Positions 43,503 through 51,930 of a DNA stretch of 64,000 nt are shown here, in pieces (the stretch's first letter is position 1; each line of letters opens with the position of its first letter). This stretch comes from Microbacterium sp. SL75. Lineage in GTDB: Bacteria; Actinomycetota; Actinomycetes; Actinomycetales; Microbacteriaceae. A program made the position numbers and the translations under genes. The stretch lies in assembly GCF_026625865.1 (NCBI RefSeq), contig NZ_CP113067.1, forward strand, positions 1,984,001 to 2,048,000. Reading direction: 5' to 3'. The notes under the pieces were generated by a model. It searched no databases. It was not told where the DNA came from and saw only the letters and a program-made list of their open reading frames with translations.

Positions 43503-45332
43503 TCAGTACTTCCTCTCCAGGGGCGGGTAGCGCAGCTCCCCGGCCTCGTTCTTGGTGAACACCACGGGCTTCCAACCGAGTTCGATGTGATCGGCCGGGT
43601 GCGACGAGTGGGGGTCGCCCGACAGGTACGCCATGGTGTGCTGCATGTAGTTCTCGTCGTCGCGCGTCGGGAAGTCGTCGCGCATGTGACCGCCGCGGCT
43701 CTCTTCGCGGTTCTGCGCCGAGTACACGACGACCTCGGCGAGGTCGAGCAGGAAGCCGAGCTCGACGGCCTCGAGCAGGTCGGTGTTGAAGCGCTTGCCC
43801 TTGTCGTCGACGTGGATGTTCTTGTAGCGCTCGCGCAGGTCGGCGATGACGTCCATCACGTGCGCGAGGGACTCGTGCGTGCGGAAGACCTGCGCACCCT
43901 TGTCCATCTCGTCCTGCAGCGTCTTGCGGAGCACGGCGATGCGCTCTGTGCCCGAGTTGCTTCGCAGGCCCTCGATCAGGCCGCGCACCTCGGCGGCCGG
44001 GTCTTCGGGGAGCGGCACGAAATCGGCGGTCTTGACGTACTCGACCGCGTTGCGGCCGGCGCGCTTGCCGAAGACGTTGATGTCGAGCAGCGAGTTGGTG
44101 CCGAGACGGTTCGAGCCGTGCACCGAGACGCACGCGCACTCGCCGGCGGCGTAGAGGCCGGGGACGACGGTGTCGTTGTCGGCCAGCACCTCTGCCTTGA
44201 TGTTGGTGGGGATGCCGCCCATCGCGTAGTGCGCGGTCGGCATGACCGGGACCGGCTCGACGACCGGGTCGACACCCAGGTAGGTGCGGGCGAACTCGGT
44301 GATGTCGGGGAGCTTGGTCTCGAGGACCTCGGCACCCAGGTGCGTGCAGTCCAGCAGCACGTAGTCGCGGTGGGGGCCGGCGCCGCGGCCCTCGGCCACT
44401 TCCTGCACCATGCAGCGGGCGACGATGTCACGCGGCGCGAGGTCCTTGATGGTCGGGGCGTAGCGCTCCATGAAGCGCTCACCGCTCGCGTTGCGCAGGA
44501 TCGCGCCTTCGCCGCGGGCACCTTCGGTCAGCAGGATGCCGAGACCGGCGAGGCCGGTCGGGTGGAACTGGAAGAACTCCATGTCCTCGAGCGGCAGGCC
44601 CTTGCGCCACACGATGCCCACGCCGTCACCGGTGAGGGTGTGGGCGTTGGAGGTGGTCTTGAAGATCTTTCCGAAGCCGCCGGTCGCGAAGATCACGGCC
44701 TTGGACTGGAAGACGTGCAGCTCACCGGTGGCCAGGTCGTAGGCCACGACGCCGGCGACCTGCGTCTTGCCCGCGGCATCTTTCACCGTGACGAGGTCGA
44801 GCACGTAGAACTCGTTGAAGAAGTTGATGCCGAGCTTGACGCAGTTCTGGAACAGCGTCTGCAGGATCATGTGGCCCGTGCGGTCGGCGGCGTAGCACGC
44901 GCGGCGCACGGGGGTCTTGCCGTGATCGGCCGTGTGACCGCCGAAGCGACGCTGGTCGATCTTGCCCTCGGGGGTGCGGTTGAAGGGCAGGCCCATGTTC
45001 TCGAGGTCGATGACGGCGTCGATGGCCTCTTTGGCGAGGATCTCCGCGGCGTCTTGGTCGACGAGGTAGTCGCCGCCCTTGATGGTGTCGAAGGTGTGCC
45101 ACTCCCACGAGTCCTCTTCGACGTTGGCGAGCGCCGCGGCCATGCCGCCCTGCGCCGCGCCGGTGTGCGAGCGGGTGGGGTACAGCTTCGAGATGACGGC
45201 TGTCTTCGCCCCCGGGCCGGCCTCGATGGCCGCGCGCATGCCGGCGCCGCCGGCGCCGACGATCACGACGTCGAACTGGTGGTAGTGGACGCCGTCCTTG
45301 ACGATCGAGTCCGAAGCGGTCTGAGTGCTCAC
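43503..45332 (-). CDS. sdhA: Succinate dehydrogenase flavoprotein subunit
   Basis: A 609-residue catalytic subunit oxidising succinate to fumarate. FAD loop [14 protein letters not shown], covalent-FAD His in SHTGAAQGG, substrate-site stretch [20 protein letters not shown] and [21 protein letters not shown] are all present. The C-terminus ([15 protein letters not shown] and the 3'-end PPLERKY) is typical. It is separated from sdhD by 45 bp and abuts sdhB. TCA cycle and respiratory complex II at the inner face of the membrane. Confidence 0.97.
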   Translation of the reverse strand: MSTQTASDSIVKDGVHYHQFDVVIVGAGGAGMRAAIEAGPGAKTAVISKLYPTRSHTGAAQGGMAAALANVEEDSWEWHTFDTIKGGDYLVDQDAAEILAKEAIDAVIDLENMGLPFNRTPEGKIDQRRFGGHTADHGKTPVRRACYAADRTGHMILQTLFQNCVKLGINFFNEFYVLDLVTVKDAAGKTQVAGVVAYDLATGELHVFQSKAVIFATGGFGKIFKTTSNAHTLTGDGVGIVWRKGLPLEDMEFFQFHPTGLAGLGILLTEGARGEGAILRNASGERFMERYAPTIKDLAPRDIVARCMVQEVAEGRGAGPHRDYVLLDCTHLGAEVLETKLPDITEFARTYLGVDPVVEPVPVMPTAHYAMGGIPTNIKAEVLADNDTVVPGLYAAGECACVSVHGSNRLGTNSLLDINVFGKRAGRNAVEYVKTADFVPLPEDPAAEVRGLIEGLRSNSGTERIAVLRKTLQDEMDKGAQVFRTHESLAHVMDVIADLRERYKNIHVDDKGKRFNTDLLEAVELGFLLDLAEVVVYSAQNREESRGGHMRDDFPTRDDENYMQHTMAYLSGDPHSSHPADHIELGWKPVVFTKNEAGELRYPPLERKY

Positions 45333-45377
45333 GTGTGCAATACCTCTGCTGTCAGGGGAAGAAGGGATGCCGCCGGC

Positions 45378-45836
45378 TCAGGCCGACTGGCACACGTCCC
45401 ACAGGGAGCTGCTCTCGGTCACACCGAGGCAGGGGTCGAAGGTGAAGACGACGAGCGTGCCGAGCAGGATGAGGAACCCGGCCGACGTCCACAGCGACCC
45501 GATGAGGATCTTGCGGACGGTGGCGTTGCCGACGTAGTCGTTGACGATCGTGCGCATGCCGTTGGCGCCGTGGATGAGGGCCAGCCACAGCATGAGGACG
45601 TCCCACCACTGCCAGAACGGCGAAGCGAGCTTGCCCGCGACGAAGGCGAAGTCGATCTGATGGATGCCCTCGCCGGTCATGAGGTTGACGAAGAGGTGGC
45701 CGAAGATCAGGACGATCAGCAGCACGCCGGAGGCGCGCATGTAGATCCAGCCCCACTTCTCGAGGTTGGAGCCCTTCTTCCGCACGCTGGGCGTGCGGGG
45801 CGCGGGGATCGTGGCGGCTTCTTGGGCGACGGACAT
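45378..45836 (-). CDS. sdhD: Succinate dehydrogenase hydrophobic membrane anchor subunit
   Basis: A 152-residue membrane anchor with three helices. The heme/quinone-associated His residues fall in IFGHLFVNLMTGEG and LALIHGANGMRTIVNDY. The ATG at 45836 overlaps the sdhC stop by one base (TGATG); a longer open frame upstream overlaps sdhC in another frame and is not real. Forms with SdhC the cytochrome b part of complex II. Confidence 0.9.
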   Translation of the reverse strand: MSVAQEAATIPAPRTPSVRKKGSNLEKWGWIYMRASGVLLIVLIFGHLFVNLMTGEGIHQIDFAFVAGKLASPFWQWWDVLMLWLALIHGANGMRTIVNDYVGNATVRKILIGSLWTSAGFLILLGTLVVFTFDPCLGVTESSSLWDVCQSA

Positions 45837-46270
45837 CAGTGGCTCCCGGTGACGGCGCTGAAGACGTTGATGAGGTGGCGCGGCGTGAAGCCGAGCATGG
45901 TGACGACCCAGAGGCCGAGCACGCCCCACCACAGCTGGCGCTGGTGGCGCGTGGCCCAGGGCCAGAAGTCGACGAGGATGATGCGCAGGCCGTTGAACGC
46001 GTGGTAAGCGATCGCGCCGACCAGGGCCACCTCGCCGAGACCCATGATCGGGTTCTTGTAGGTGCCGATGACAGCGTCGTAGGCCTCGGGGGAGACCCGG
46101 ATGAGCGCCGTGTCGAGGATGTGCACCAGGAGGAAGAAGAAGATGGCGACACCGGTGATGCGGTGCAGAACCCACGACCACATGCCTTCGCGGCCCCGGT
46201 AGAGAGTGCCGCGGGGCCTCTTCGAGGTGGTCTCTTTCACCGACGGCGTGGCACGTGCTGGTGCTGACAC
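45836..46270 (-). CDS. sdhC: Succinate dehydrogenase cytochrome b556 subunit
   Basis: A 144-residue membrane subunit: RGTLYRGREGMWSWVLHRIT (signature of SdhC with the quinone-site Arg/Ser region), heme-ligand His residues in LLVHILDTAL and AIAYHAFNGLRII, three helices. I chose the GTG at 46270 because GGGAGG lies 6 nt upstream; an ATG at 46309 would add 13 residues without a ribosome-binding site. First gene of the sdhCDAB operon; the palindrome TCTCGATATCGAGA about 120 bp upstream could be an operator. Confidence 0.9.
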   Translation of the reverse strand: MSAPARATPSVKETTSKRPRGTLYRGREGMWSWVLHRITGVAIFFFLLVHILDTALIRVSPEAYDAVIGTYKNPIMGLGEVALVGAIAYHAFNGLRIILVDFWPWATRHQRQLWWGVLGLWVVTMLGFTPRHLINVFSAVTGSH

Positions 46271-46388
46271 GGTCGTCCTCCCTGATCGAACACGGTGTGG
46301 GGCCCGCACGGGCTCCCAGCGTCACACGGGCGCCACTGAATACTACGTCCGGCCTATGAACGGCGGGGATTAGGGCCGCCTAAGACTC

Positions 46389-46402
46389 TCTCGATATCGA
46401 GA
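46389..46402. promoter_or_regulatory. Perfect 14-bp palindrome between sdhC and manC
   Basis: TCTCGATATCGAGA, uninterrupted palindrome in the divergent region, followed by GATATC. Its shape fits a MarR-like dimer site; the regulator is unknown. Confidence 0.45.
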
Positions 46403-46471
46403 TATCTGCGGATGCCGCTCGCGTCGGCGCCGGCCCGTGCGGAGCCTCCGTGCGCTCGCAGGTGCGACCGC

Positions 46472-46477
46472 TAGGGT
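46472..46477 (+). promoter_or_regulatory. Leaderless -10 box of manC (TAGGGT)
   Basis: TAGGGT with 7 nt before the ATG at 46485. Confidence 0.6.
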
Positions 46478-46484
46478 CGGAGCC

Positions 46485-47603
46485 ATGGCAGACCCCGCTA
46501 TCGACGACTTCTACGCCGTGATCCCCGCCGGAGGGATCGGCAGCCGCCTCTGGCCCCTCTCGCGCGCCGACGCGCCCAAGTTCCTGCACGACCTGACCGG
46601 GTCGGGGCAGACGCTGCTGCGCGACACCTGGGACCGGCTCGCCCCGCTCTCGGGCGAGGGTCGCATCGCGGTCGTCACCGGCCGTGCCCACCGTGCCGCC
46701 GTCGAGCGCGAGCTTCCGGGTGTGCCCGACCACAACGTCTTCCTCGAGTCCGAGCCGCGCGACTCCTCGGCCGCGATCGGCCTCGCCGCGGCCATCCTCG
46801 TCCGTCGTGAGCCCGACGTCATCATCGGCTCGTTCGCGGCCGATCACGTCATCCGGCAGACCCGCCAGTTCGAGTTCGCCGTGCGCCAGGCCGTCGCGGT
46901 CGCGCGCGAGGGATACATCTGCACGATCGGCATCCAGCCCGCCGAGCCGTCCGTCGGATTCGGCTACATCAAGCAGGCCGGCGAGCTCATCGTCGACGGT
47001 GCCCCCGAGGCCTACCTGGTCGAGCGCTTCGTCGAGAAGCCCGACCTCGACACGGCGAAGGAGTACTTCGCCGACCGGGCCTACCTCTGGAACGCGGGCA
47101 TGTTCATCACCCGCGCCGACGTCCTGCTCGCCGAGCTCGCCGTCAACGAGCCCGAGCTCCACGCGGGTCTGCTCGAGCTCGCCGAGGCGTGGGACGACCG
47201 CGATCGTCGCGGCCCCGCGGTCGACCGCATCTGGCCGGGGCTGAAGAAGATCGCCATCGACTATTCCGTCGCCGAGCCCGCCGCGGAGAAGGGCCGCCTC
47301 GCGGTCATCCCCGGGCACTTCGACTGGGACGACGTGGGCGATTTCGCGAGCCTGTCCAAGCTCAACTCGTCGGGTGGTCGGAACGAACTCGCCATCCTCG
47401 GCGAAGACGCGCGCGTCCTCTCCGACGCCTCCAGCGGCATCGTCGTCTCGCAGACGAAGCGTGTGATCAGCCTCATCGGCGTGCGCGACATTGTCGTGGT
47501 CGACACCCCCGACGCCCTGCTCGTGACCACCAGCGAGAACGCCCAGCGCGTGAAGGGCGTCGTCGACGCGCTGAAGCTGACGGGCCGGGGCGACGTCCTC
47601 TAG
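46485..47603 (+). CDS. manC: Mannose-1-phosphate guanylyltransferase
   Basis: A 372-residue nucleotidyltransferase that makes GDP-mannose from mannose 1-phosphate and GTP, for glycolipids and cell-wall glycans. Marks: the nucleotide loop PAGGIGSRLWPLSRADAPK, FAADHVIR, FVEKPDLDTAKEYF and WNAGMFITRADVLL. It lacks a C-terminal phosphomannose isomerase domain, so it is the short monofunctional form. The ATG at 46485 is preceded by a TAGGGT box at 7 nt (leaderless). Ends at a strong terminator. Single gene, divergent from sdh. Confidence 0.93.
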   Translation: MADPAIDDFYAVIPAGGIGSRLWPLSRADAPKFLHDLTGSGQTLLRDTWDRLAPLSGEGRIAVVTGRAHRAAVERELPGVPDHNVFLESEPRDSSAAIGLAAAILVRREPDVIIGSFAADHVIRQTRQFEFAVRQAVAVAREGYICTIGIQPAEPSVGFGYIKQAGELIVDGAPEAYLVERFVEKPDLDTAKEYFADRAYLWNAGMFITRADVLLAELAVNEPELHAGLLELAEAWDDRDRRGPAVDRIWPGLKKIAIDYSVAEPAAEKGRLAVIPGHFDWDDVGDFASLSKLNSSGGRNELAILGEDARVLSDASSGIVVSQTKRVISLIGVRDIVVVDTPDALLVTTSENAQRVKGVVDALKLTGRGDVL

Positions 47604-47625
47604 CACCGCGTACCCGCAACATTCT

Positions 47626-47660
47626 GAGACCGGATGCCACGCCTCGTGGTATCCGGTCTC
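47626..47660 (+). terminator. Terminator after manC
   Basis: Arms GAGACCGGATGCCACG (47626-47641) and CGTGGTATCCGGTCTC (47645-47660), one G-T pair, followed by TCTTTTTC, a true T-run. Confidence 0.88.
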
Positions 47661-47822
47661 TCTTTTTCGCGGGGCGTGTGGCGGGGGGATGACGCGAGAT
47701 TGCGTCTTTGTAACCATTGCCGCGCGCGGGGGCTCCCGGTGCGCAAGCGCGGCGACACAGTGGGTAACGTGACGGGATCGTCCCTCAAACCCGTTGGGGG
47801 CATCCGTCTTGGAGGACCATTC

Positions 47823-48935
47823 GTGAAGACCACGAAGAAGGCCGTCGTCAGCGGCCTCGCCATGATCGGCGCCGCCGTGCTGCTCGCCGGTTGCGGCGCC
47901 GCGCCCGAGAGCAACGGCTCGACCGCTGCCGCCGGGGGAGACCTCGTCGAGGGCTTCACCCCCTGCATCATCTCGGATGACGGCGGCTGGAACGACCGTT
48001 CGTTCAACCAGTCGGCCAAGGAAGGCATCGACAAGGCCGCGAGCGAGCTCGGCGTCAAGGCCATCGAGGTCGAGTCCAGCTCGGCGAACGACTACGCCCC
48101 GAACCTCGAGAACCTCGTGGCCGAGGGCTGCACGTTCATCGTCGCGGTGGGCTTCAAGCTCAGCGCCGACACCGTGGCCTCGGCCAAGGCGAACCCCAAC
48201 CTCCAGTACGCGATCATCGACGACCGCGCCGACACCGACAACGACGGCAAGACCGACGCCCCGAACATCAAGCCGCTGCTGTTCGACACCGTCCAGGCCG
48301 CCTACCTCGGTGGATACGCCGCCGCCGCGTACTCCGCGGAGAACGGCGTCAACAAGGTCGGCACCGTCGGTGGCATCCCGATCCCGCCCGTCACCATCTT
48401 CATGGACGGCTTCGTCGACGGCGTGAAGAAGTACGACGAGGACAAGGGCGCCAGCGTCCAGACCTTCGGGTGGGACGTCGCCGCGCAGAACGGCTCGTTC
48501 ACCGGCGGCTTCGCGGCCAACGACGCAGCCAAGCAGGCCGCGCAGGGTCTGCTCGACCAGGGTGTCGACGTGCTCCTGCCCGTGGGTGGCCCGATCTACA
48601 GCAGCGCGGCCGACGCGATCCGCGACAGCGGCTCGAAGAGCGTCATGCTCGGCGTCGACTCCGACCTCGCCAAGGCCGACCCGAACGTGTCGGACCTGGT
48701 GCTGACCTCGATCCTCAAGCGCATCGACACCGCCGTGTACGACTCGGTGACGCAGGCTGCCAAGGGCGACTTCGACGCGACCCCCTACGTCGGCACGCTC
48801 GAGAACGACGGCGTCGGCCTGGCGGACTTCAACTCGAAGTTCACCCTGCCGGCCGGTCTGGCCGACGAGCTGTCCGCTCTGCGCGAGCAGATCGTCTCCG
48901 GCTCGCTGAAGGTCACCTCGCCCAGCTCCCCGTAA
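47823..48935 (+). CDS. BMP-family lipoprotein, nucleoside ABC transporter substrate-binding protein
   Basis: A 370-residue exported lipoprotein: basic start, hydrophobic stretch, lipobox LLAGC with Cys24. The mature part is the BMP/PnrA fold (DDGGWNDRSFNQSAKEGI, VGFKLSADTVASAKANPN, VGTVGGIPIPPVTIFMDGF, VLLPVGGPIYSSAADAI). BMP proteins bind purine and other nucleosides. The GTG at 47823 follows GGAGG. The next genes encode its ATPase, two permeases and three nucleoside-salvage enzymes, which strongly supports nucleoside uptake. Two hairpins separate it from the ATPase gene. Confidence 0.92.
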   Translation: MKTTKKAVVSGLAMIGAAVLLAGCGAAPESNGSTAAAGGDLVEGFTPCIISDDGGWNDRSFNQSAKEGIDKAASELGVKAIEVESSSANDYAPNLENLVAEGCTFIVAVGFKLSADTVASAKANPNLQYAIIDDRADTDNDGKTDAPNIKPLLFDTVQAAYLGGYAAAAYSAENGVNKVGTVGGIPIPPVTIFMDGFVDGVKKYDEDKGASVQTFGWDVAAQNGSFTGGFAANDAAKQAAQGLLDQGVDVLLPVGGPIYSSAADAIRDSGSKSVMLGVDSDLAKADPNVSDLVLTSILKRIDTAVYDSVTQAAKGDFDATPYVGTLENDGVGLADFNSKFTLPAGLADELSALREQIVSGSLKVTSPSSP

Positions 48936-48950
48936 GCACCACCTCTCGCG

Positions 48951-48987
48951 CCGCGGTCGCTCGGACCAGGAGTTCGAGCGGCCGCGG
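48951..48987 (+). terminator. Attenuator hairpin 1 after the BMP gene
   Basis: Arms CCGCGGTCGCTCG (48951-48963) and CGAGCGGCCGCGG (48975-48987), one mismatch; loop GACCAGGAGTT. No T-run. Confidence 0.65.
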
Positions 48988-49006
48988 CCGTGAGCCCCAG
49001 AGAACC

Positions 49007-49047
49007 AACCGCGGTCGCTCGGACCAGGAGTCCGAGCGACCGCGGTT
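49007..49047 (+). terminator. Terminator/attenuator hairpin 2 before the ATPase gene
   Basis: Perfect 17-bp arms AACCGCGGTCGCTCGGA (49007-49023) and TCCGAGCGACCGCGGTT (49031-49047) with loop CCAGGAG, followed by TCTTTCC. Clearly duplicated from, or into, hairpin 1. It should leave much more mRNA for the binding protein than for the ATPase and permeases. Confidence 0.85.
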
Positions 49048-49074
49048 TCTTTCCGTCTTCTTAACGTCTTCGAA

Positions 49075-49080
49075 TAGGGT
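49075..49080 (+). promoter_or_regulatory. Leaderless -10 box before the ATPase gene (TAGGGT)
   Basis: TAGGGT with 7 nt before the ATG at 49088, suggesting a second promoter for the rest of the operon downstream of the terminator. Confidence 0.55.
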
Positions 49081-49087
49081 GCACAGC

Positions 49088-50605
49088 ATGAAGCTCGAGC
49101 TCCGCGGCATCACCAAGCGGTTCGGGTCCCTGGTTGCGAACGACCACATCGATCTGGTCGTCCAGCCTGGCGAGATCCACGCTCTCCTCGGAGAGAACGG
49201 TGCCGGTAAATCCACACTCATGAACGTCCTCTACGGCCTGTATCAGGCCGACGAGGGCGAGATCCTGCTGGACGACGTCGTCCAGCGCTTCCGCGGCCCC
49301 GGCGATGCCATGGCCGCGGGAATCGGCATGGTGCACCAGCACTTCATGCTCATCCCCGTCTTCACCGTCGCCGAGAACGTCATGCTCGGCCACGAGAGCA
49401 CCAAGGCCCTGGGCGCGCTCGATCTGAACGCCGCCCGCAAGCACGTGCGCGACGTCGCGCAGCGCTTCGGCTTCGAGGTCGACCCCGACGCTCTGGTCGG
49501 CGACCTGCCCGTCGGCGTGCAGCAGCGCGTGGAGATCATCAAGGCTCTGTCTCGGGATGCCAAGGTGCTCGTGTTCGACGAGCCCACGGCCGTGCTCACC
49601 CCGCAGGAGACCGATGAGCTCATGGGCATCATGCGGCAGCTGCGCGACGAGGGCACCTCGATCGTCTTCATCACCCACAAGCTCCGCGAGGTGCGCGAGG
49701 TCGCCGACCGCATCACCGTCGTTCGCCTGGGCAAGATCGTCGGCGAAGCCGAACCCACTGCCAGCAACGGCGAGCTCGCCTCGCTCATGGTCGGCCGCGC
49801 GGTCGAGCTCACCGTGGTCAAGGCCGCCCCGAAGGCCGCGGCATCCGGGGGCCTGTCCATCCGCAACCTGCGCGTGGTCACGCCCGAGGGAGCCGTGGTC
49901 GTCGACGACGTCGATCTCGACGTGCGTCCCGGCGAGATCGTCGCGATCGCGGGTGTGCAGGGCAACGGTCAGACGGAGCTCGTCGAGGCCATCGTGGGCC
50001 TCGCCGAGGGGGTGACCGGCACCGTCGACCTCGATGGCACCGAATTGGTCGGAAAGAGCGTGCGCGCCATCCTCGACGCGGGCGTCGGCTTCGTCCCCGA
50101 GGACCGAAAAGAGGACGGCCTGGTCGGAGGCTTCTCCGTCGCCGAGAACCTCATCCTCGACCGTTCATCCGACTCCGCCTTCGTCTCCGGCGGCACGATC
50201 AAGCGCGCCGCGCTCACCGCTTTCGCCCGCGAGCGCATCGCCGAGTACGACATCCGCACCCAGTCGGCATCCACCCCGGTCGGCACGCTGTCGGGCGGCA
50301 ACCAGCAGAAGGTGGTCATCGCCCGCGAGATGAGCCGCCCGCTGAAGCTGTTCGTCGCCGCTCAGCCCACCCGCGGCGTCGACGTCGGCTCGATCGAATT
50401 CATCCATAAGCAGATCGTCGCCGCGCGCGATGCGGGCGTGCCCGTGATCGTCGTGTCGACCGAGCTCGACGAGATCGCCGCCCTCGGCGACCGCATCGCG
50501 GTGATGTACCGCGGCGGCATCGTGGGCATCGTGCCGGGGAACACCCCGCGCGAGATCCTCGGGCTCATGATGGCGGGCGAGCAGCCCGCGGAGGAGACAG
50601 CGTGA
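49088..50605 (+). CDS. Nucleoside ABC transporter ATP-binding protein, two ATPase domains
   Basis: A 505-residue protein with two fused ATPase domains. The first (about 1-240) has the intact Walker A GENGAGKST, signature-like LPVGVQQRVEI, and Walker B VLVFDEPTAVLTP. The second (about 255-500) has GVQGNGQTE and LSGGNQQKVVIAREM with a degenerate Walker B (LFVAAQPTRGVD), the usual asymmetric pattern of the YufO/NupA group. ATG at 49088 is near the TAGGGT box; there is only a weak ribosome-binding site. The stop overlaps the first permease start (GTGA). Confidence 0.92.
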   Translation: MKLELRGITKRFGSLVANDHIDLVVQPGEIHALLGENGAGKSTLMNVLYGLYQADEGEILLDDVVQRFRGPGDAMAAGIGMVHQHFMLIPVFTVAENVMLGHESTKALGALDLNAARKHVRDVAQRFGFEVDPDALVGDLPVGVQQRVEIIKALSRDAKVLVFDEPTAVLTPQETDELMGIMRQLRDEGTSIVFITHKLREVREVADRITVVRLGKIVGEAEPTASNGELASLMVGRAVELTVVKAAPKAAASGGLSIRNLRVVTPEGAVVVDDVDLDVRPGEIVAIAGVQGNGQTELVEAIVGLAEGVTGTVDLDGTELVGKSVRAILDAGVGFVPEDRKEDGLVGGFSVAENLILDRSSDSAFVSGGTIKRAALTAFARERIAEYDIRTQSASTPVGTLSGGNQQKVVIAREMSRPLKLFVAAQPTRGVDVGSIEFIHKQIVAARDAGVPVIVVSTELDEIAALGDRIAVMYRGGIVGIVPGNTPREILGLMMAGEQPAEETA

Positions 50606-51930
50606 GCGGCCACATCCCGAGCACGGGCCCGACCGGAGACGCAGGTCTGCCGCCCGAGCAGCTGCCGAACGCATCGGGGCCGCTGACCGGCCACACCCCC
50701 GCCGAGACGCCCGCGCCGCCGCGCACGAACCAGTTCCTCACCGAGTTGCTGCGCTCGTCGTGGATCACCACGCTCCTCGCCGTCGTCGCGGCGATGATCG
50801 TCGGCGGCATCCTGATGGCGGCCACCAACGACCAGGTGCGCGAAACCTCGGGCTACTTCTTCGCGCGTCCCGGCGACATGCTGGGTGCGATCTGGAACTC
50901 CGTCTACGGCGGCTACGAGGCGCTGTTCCGCGGCGCGGTGTTCAACTCCCGCGTCTCCGACTTCGGTGCGCAGATCCGCCCGCTCACGAACACCCTCGGG
51001 TTCGCGGCTCCGCTGATCGCGGCCGGTCTGGGCGTCGCTCTCGCCTTCCGCGTGGGTCTGTTCAACATCGGCGGACGCGGCCAGATCCTCATCGCCTGCG
51101 CCTTCGCCGGTCTCGTCACCTTCAACCTCGACCTGCCGATGATCATCCAGCTGCCGCTGACGCTCATCGTGGGTATCGCGGGCGGAGCGCTCTGGGGCGG
51201 CATCGTCGGTCTGCTCAAGGCGCGCACCGGCGCGCACGAGGTGATCCTCACGATCATGCTCAACTACGTCGCCTACTACCTGGTGACGTGGATGGTGCGC
51301 ACCCCCGGTCTGCTGCAGCGCCCCGCGGGCGACCAGCCGATCTCGTCGGCGACTCCCGCGAACGCCCAGTTCCCCGAACTGTTCGGTCCGCAGTTCCCGC
51401 TGCTCGACCTCGGCTTCGTCTTCGTGATCGCGGCGACGGTCTTCGTCTGGTGGCTCATGGAGCGCTCGAGCCTCGGCTTCCGCCTGCGCGCCGTGGGCGA
51501 GAACCCGCACGCGGCCCGCGCGGCCGGAATCTCGGTACCCCGCATGTACGTCTACGCGATGCTGTTCGCCGGAGGCCTGGCGGGTCTCGCGGGTATGAAC
51601 CAGATCCAGGGGGCGGTGACCACGGGCTTCGACGGTCTCATCGACTCCGGCATCGGTTTCGACGCCATCACCGTGGCCCTCCTCGGCCGCAGCCGCCCGT
51701 GGGGCGTGTTCGCGGCCGGCATCCTGTTCGGCGCCCTCAAGTCGGGCTCGTTCACGATGCAGGCGTCGCAGGGCATCCCCGTCGACATCGTGCTGGTCGT
51801 GCAGGCCCTCATCGTGCTGTTCATCGCGGCCCCGCCGCTGGTGCGCACGATCTTCTTCCTCCCCAAGAGCGAGGCCGAGCGCGCGGCCAAAGACCGGGCC
51901 AAGGCGGCCAAGAAGGCGGTGGCGGCATGA
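50602..51930 (+). CDS. Nucleoside ABC transporter permease 1
   Basis: A 442-residue membrane protein of the RbsC/YufP type with about nine to ten helices and a long Pro-rich cytoplasmic N-terminus (about 1-45). Characteristic stretches: LGVALAFRVGLFNIGGRGQIL, GALWGGIVGLLKARTGAHEVILTIMLN, LRAVGENPHAARAAGIS and FDAITVALLGRSRPWGVFAAGILFGALKSG. The start is GTG at 50602 in a 4-nt overlap with the ATPase. It ends with a Lys/Ala-rich tail that overlaps the next permease (ATGA). Pairs with permease 2 to form the channel. Confidence 0.92.
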   Translation: MSGHIPSTGPTGDAGLPPEQLPNASGPLTGHTPAETPAPPRTNQFLTELLRSSWITTLLAVVAAMIVGGILMAATNDQVRETSGYFFARPGDMLGAIWNSVYGGYEALFRGAVFNSRVSDFGAQIRPLTNTLGFAAPLIAAGLGVALAFRVGLFNIGGRGQILIACAFAGLVTFNLDLPMIIQLPLTLIVGIAGGALWGGIVGLLKARTGAHEVILTIMLNYVAYYLVTWMVRTPGLLQRPAGDQPISSATPANAQFPELFGPQFPLLDLGFVFVIAATVFVWWLMERSSLGFRLRAVGENPHAARAAGISVPRMYVYAMLFAGGLAGLAGMNQIQGAVTTGFDGLIDSGIGFDAITVALLGRSRPWGVFAAGILFGALKSGSFTMQASQGIPVDIVLVVQALIVLFIAAPPLVRTIFFLPKSEAERAAKDRAKAAKKAVAA

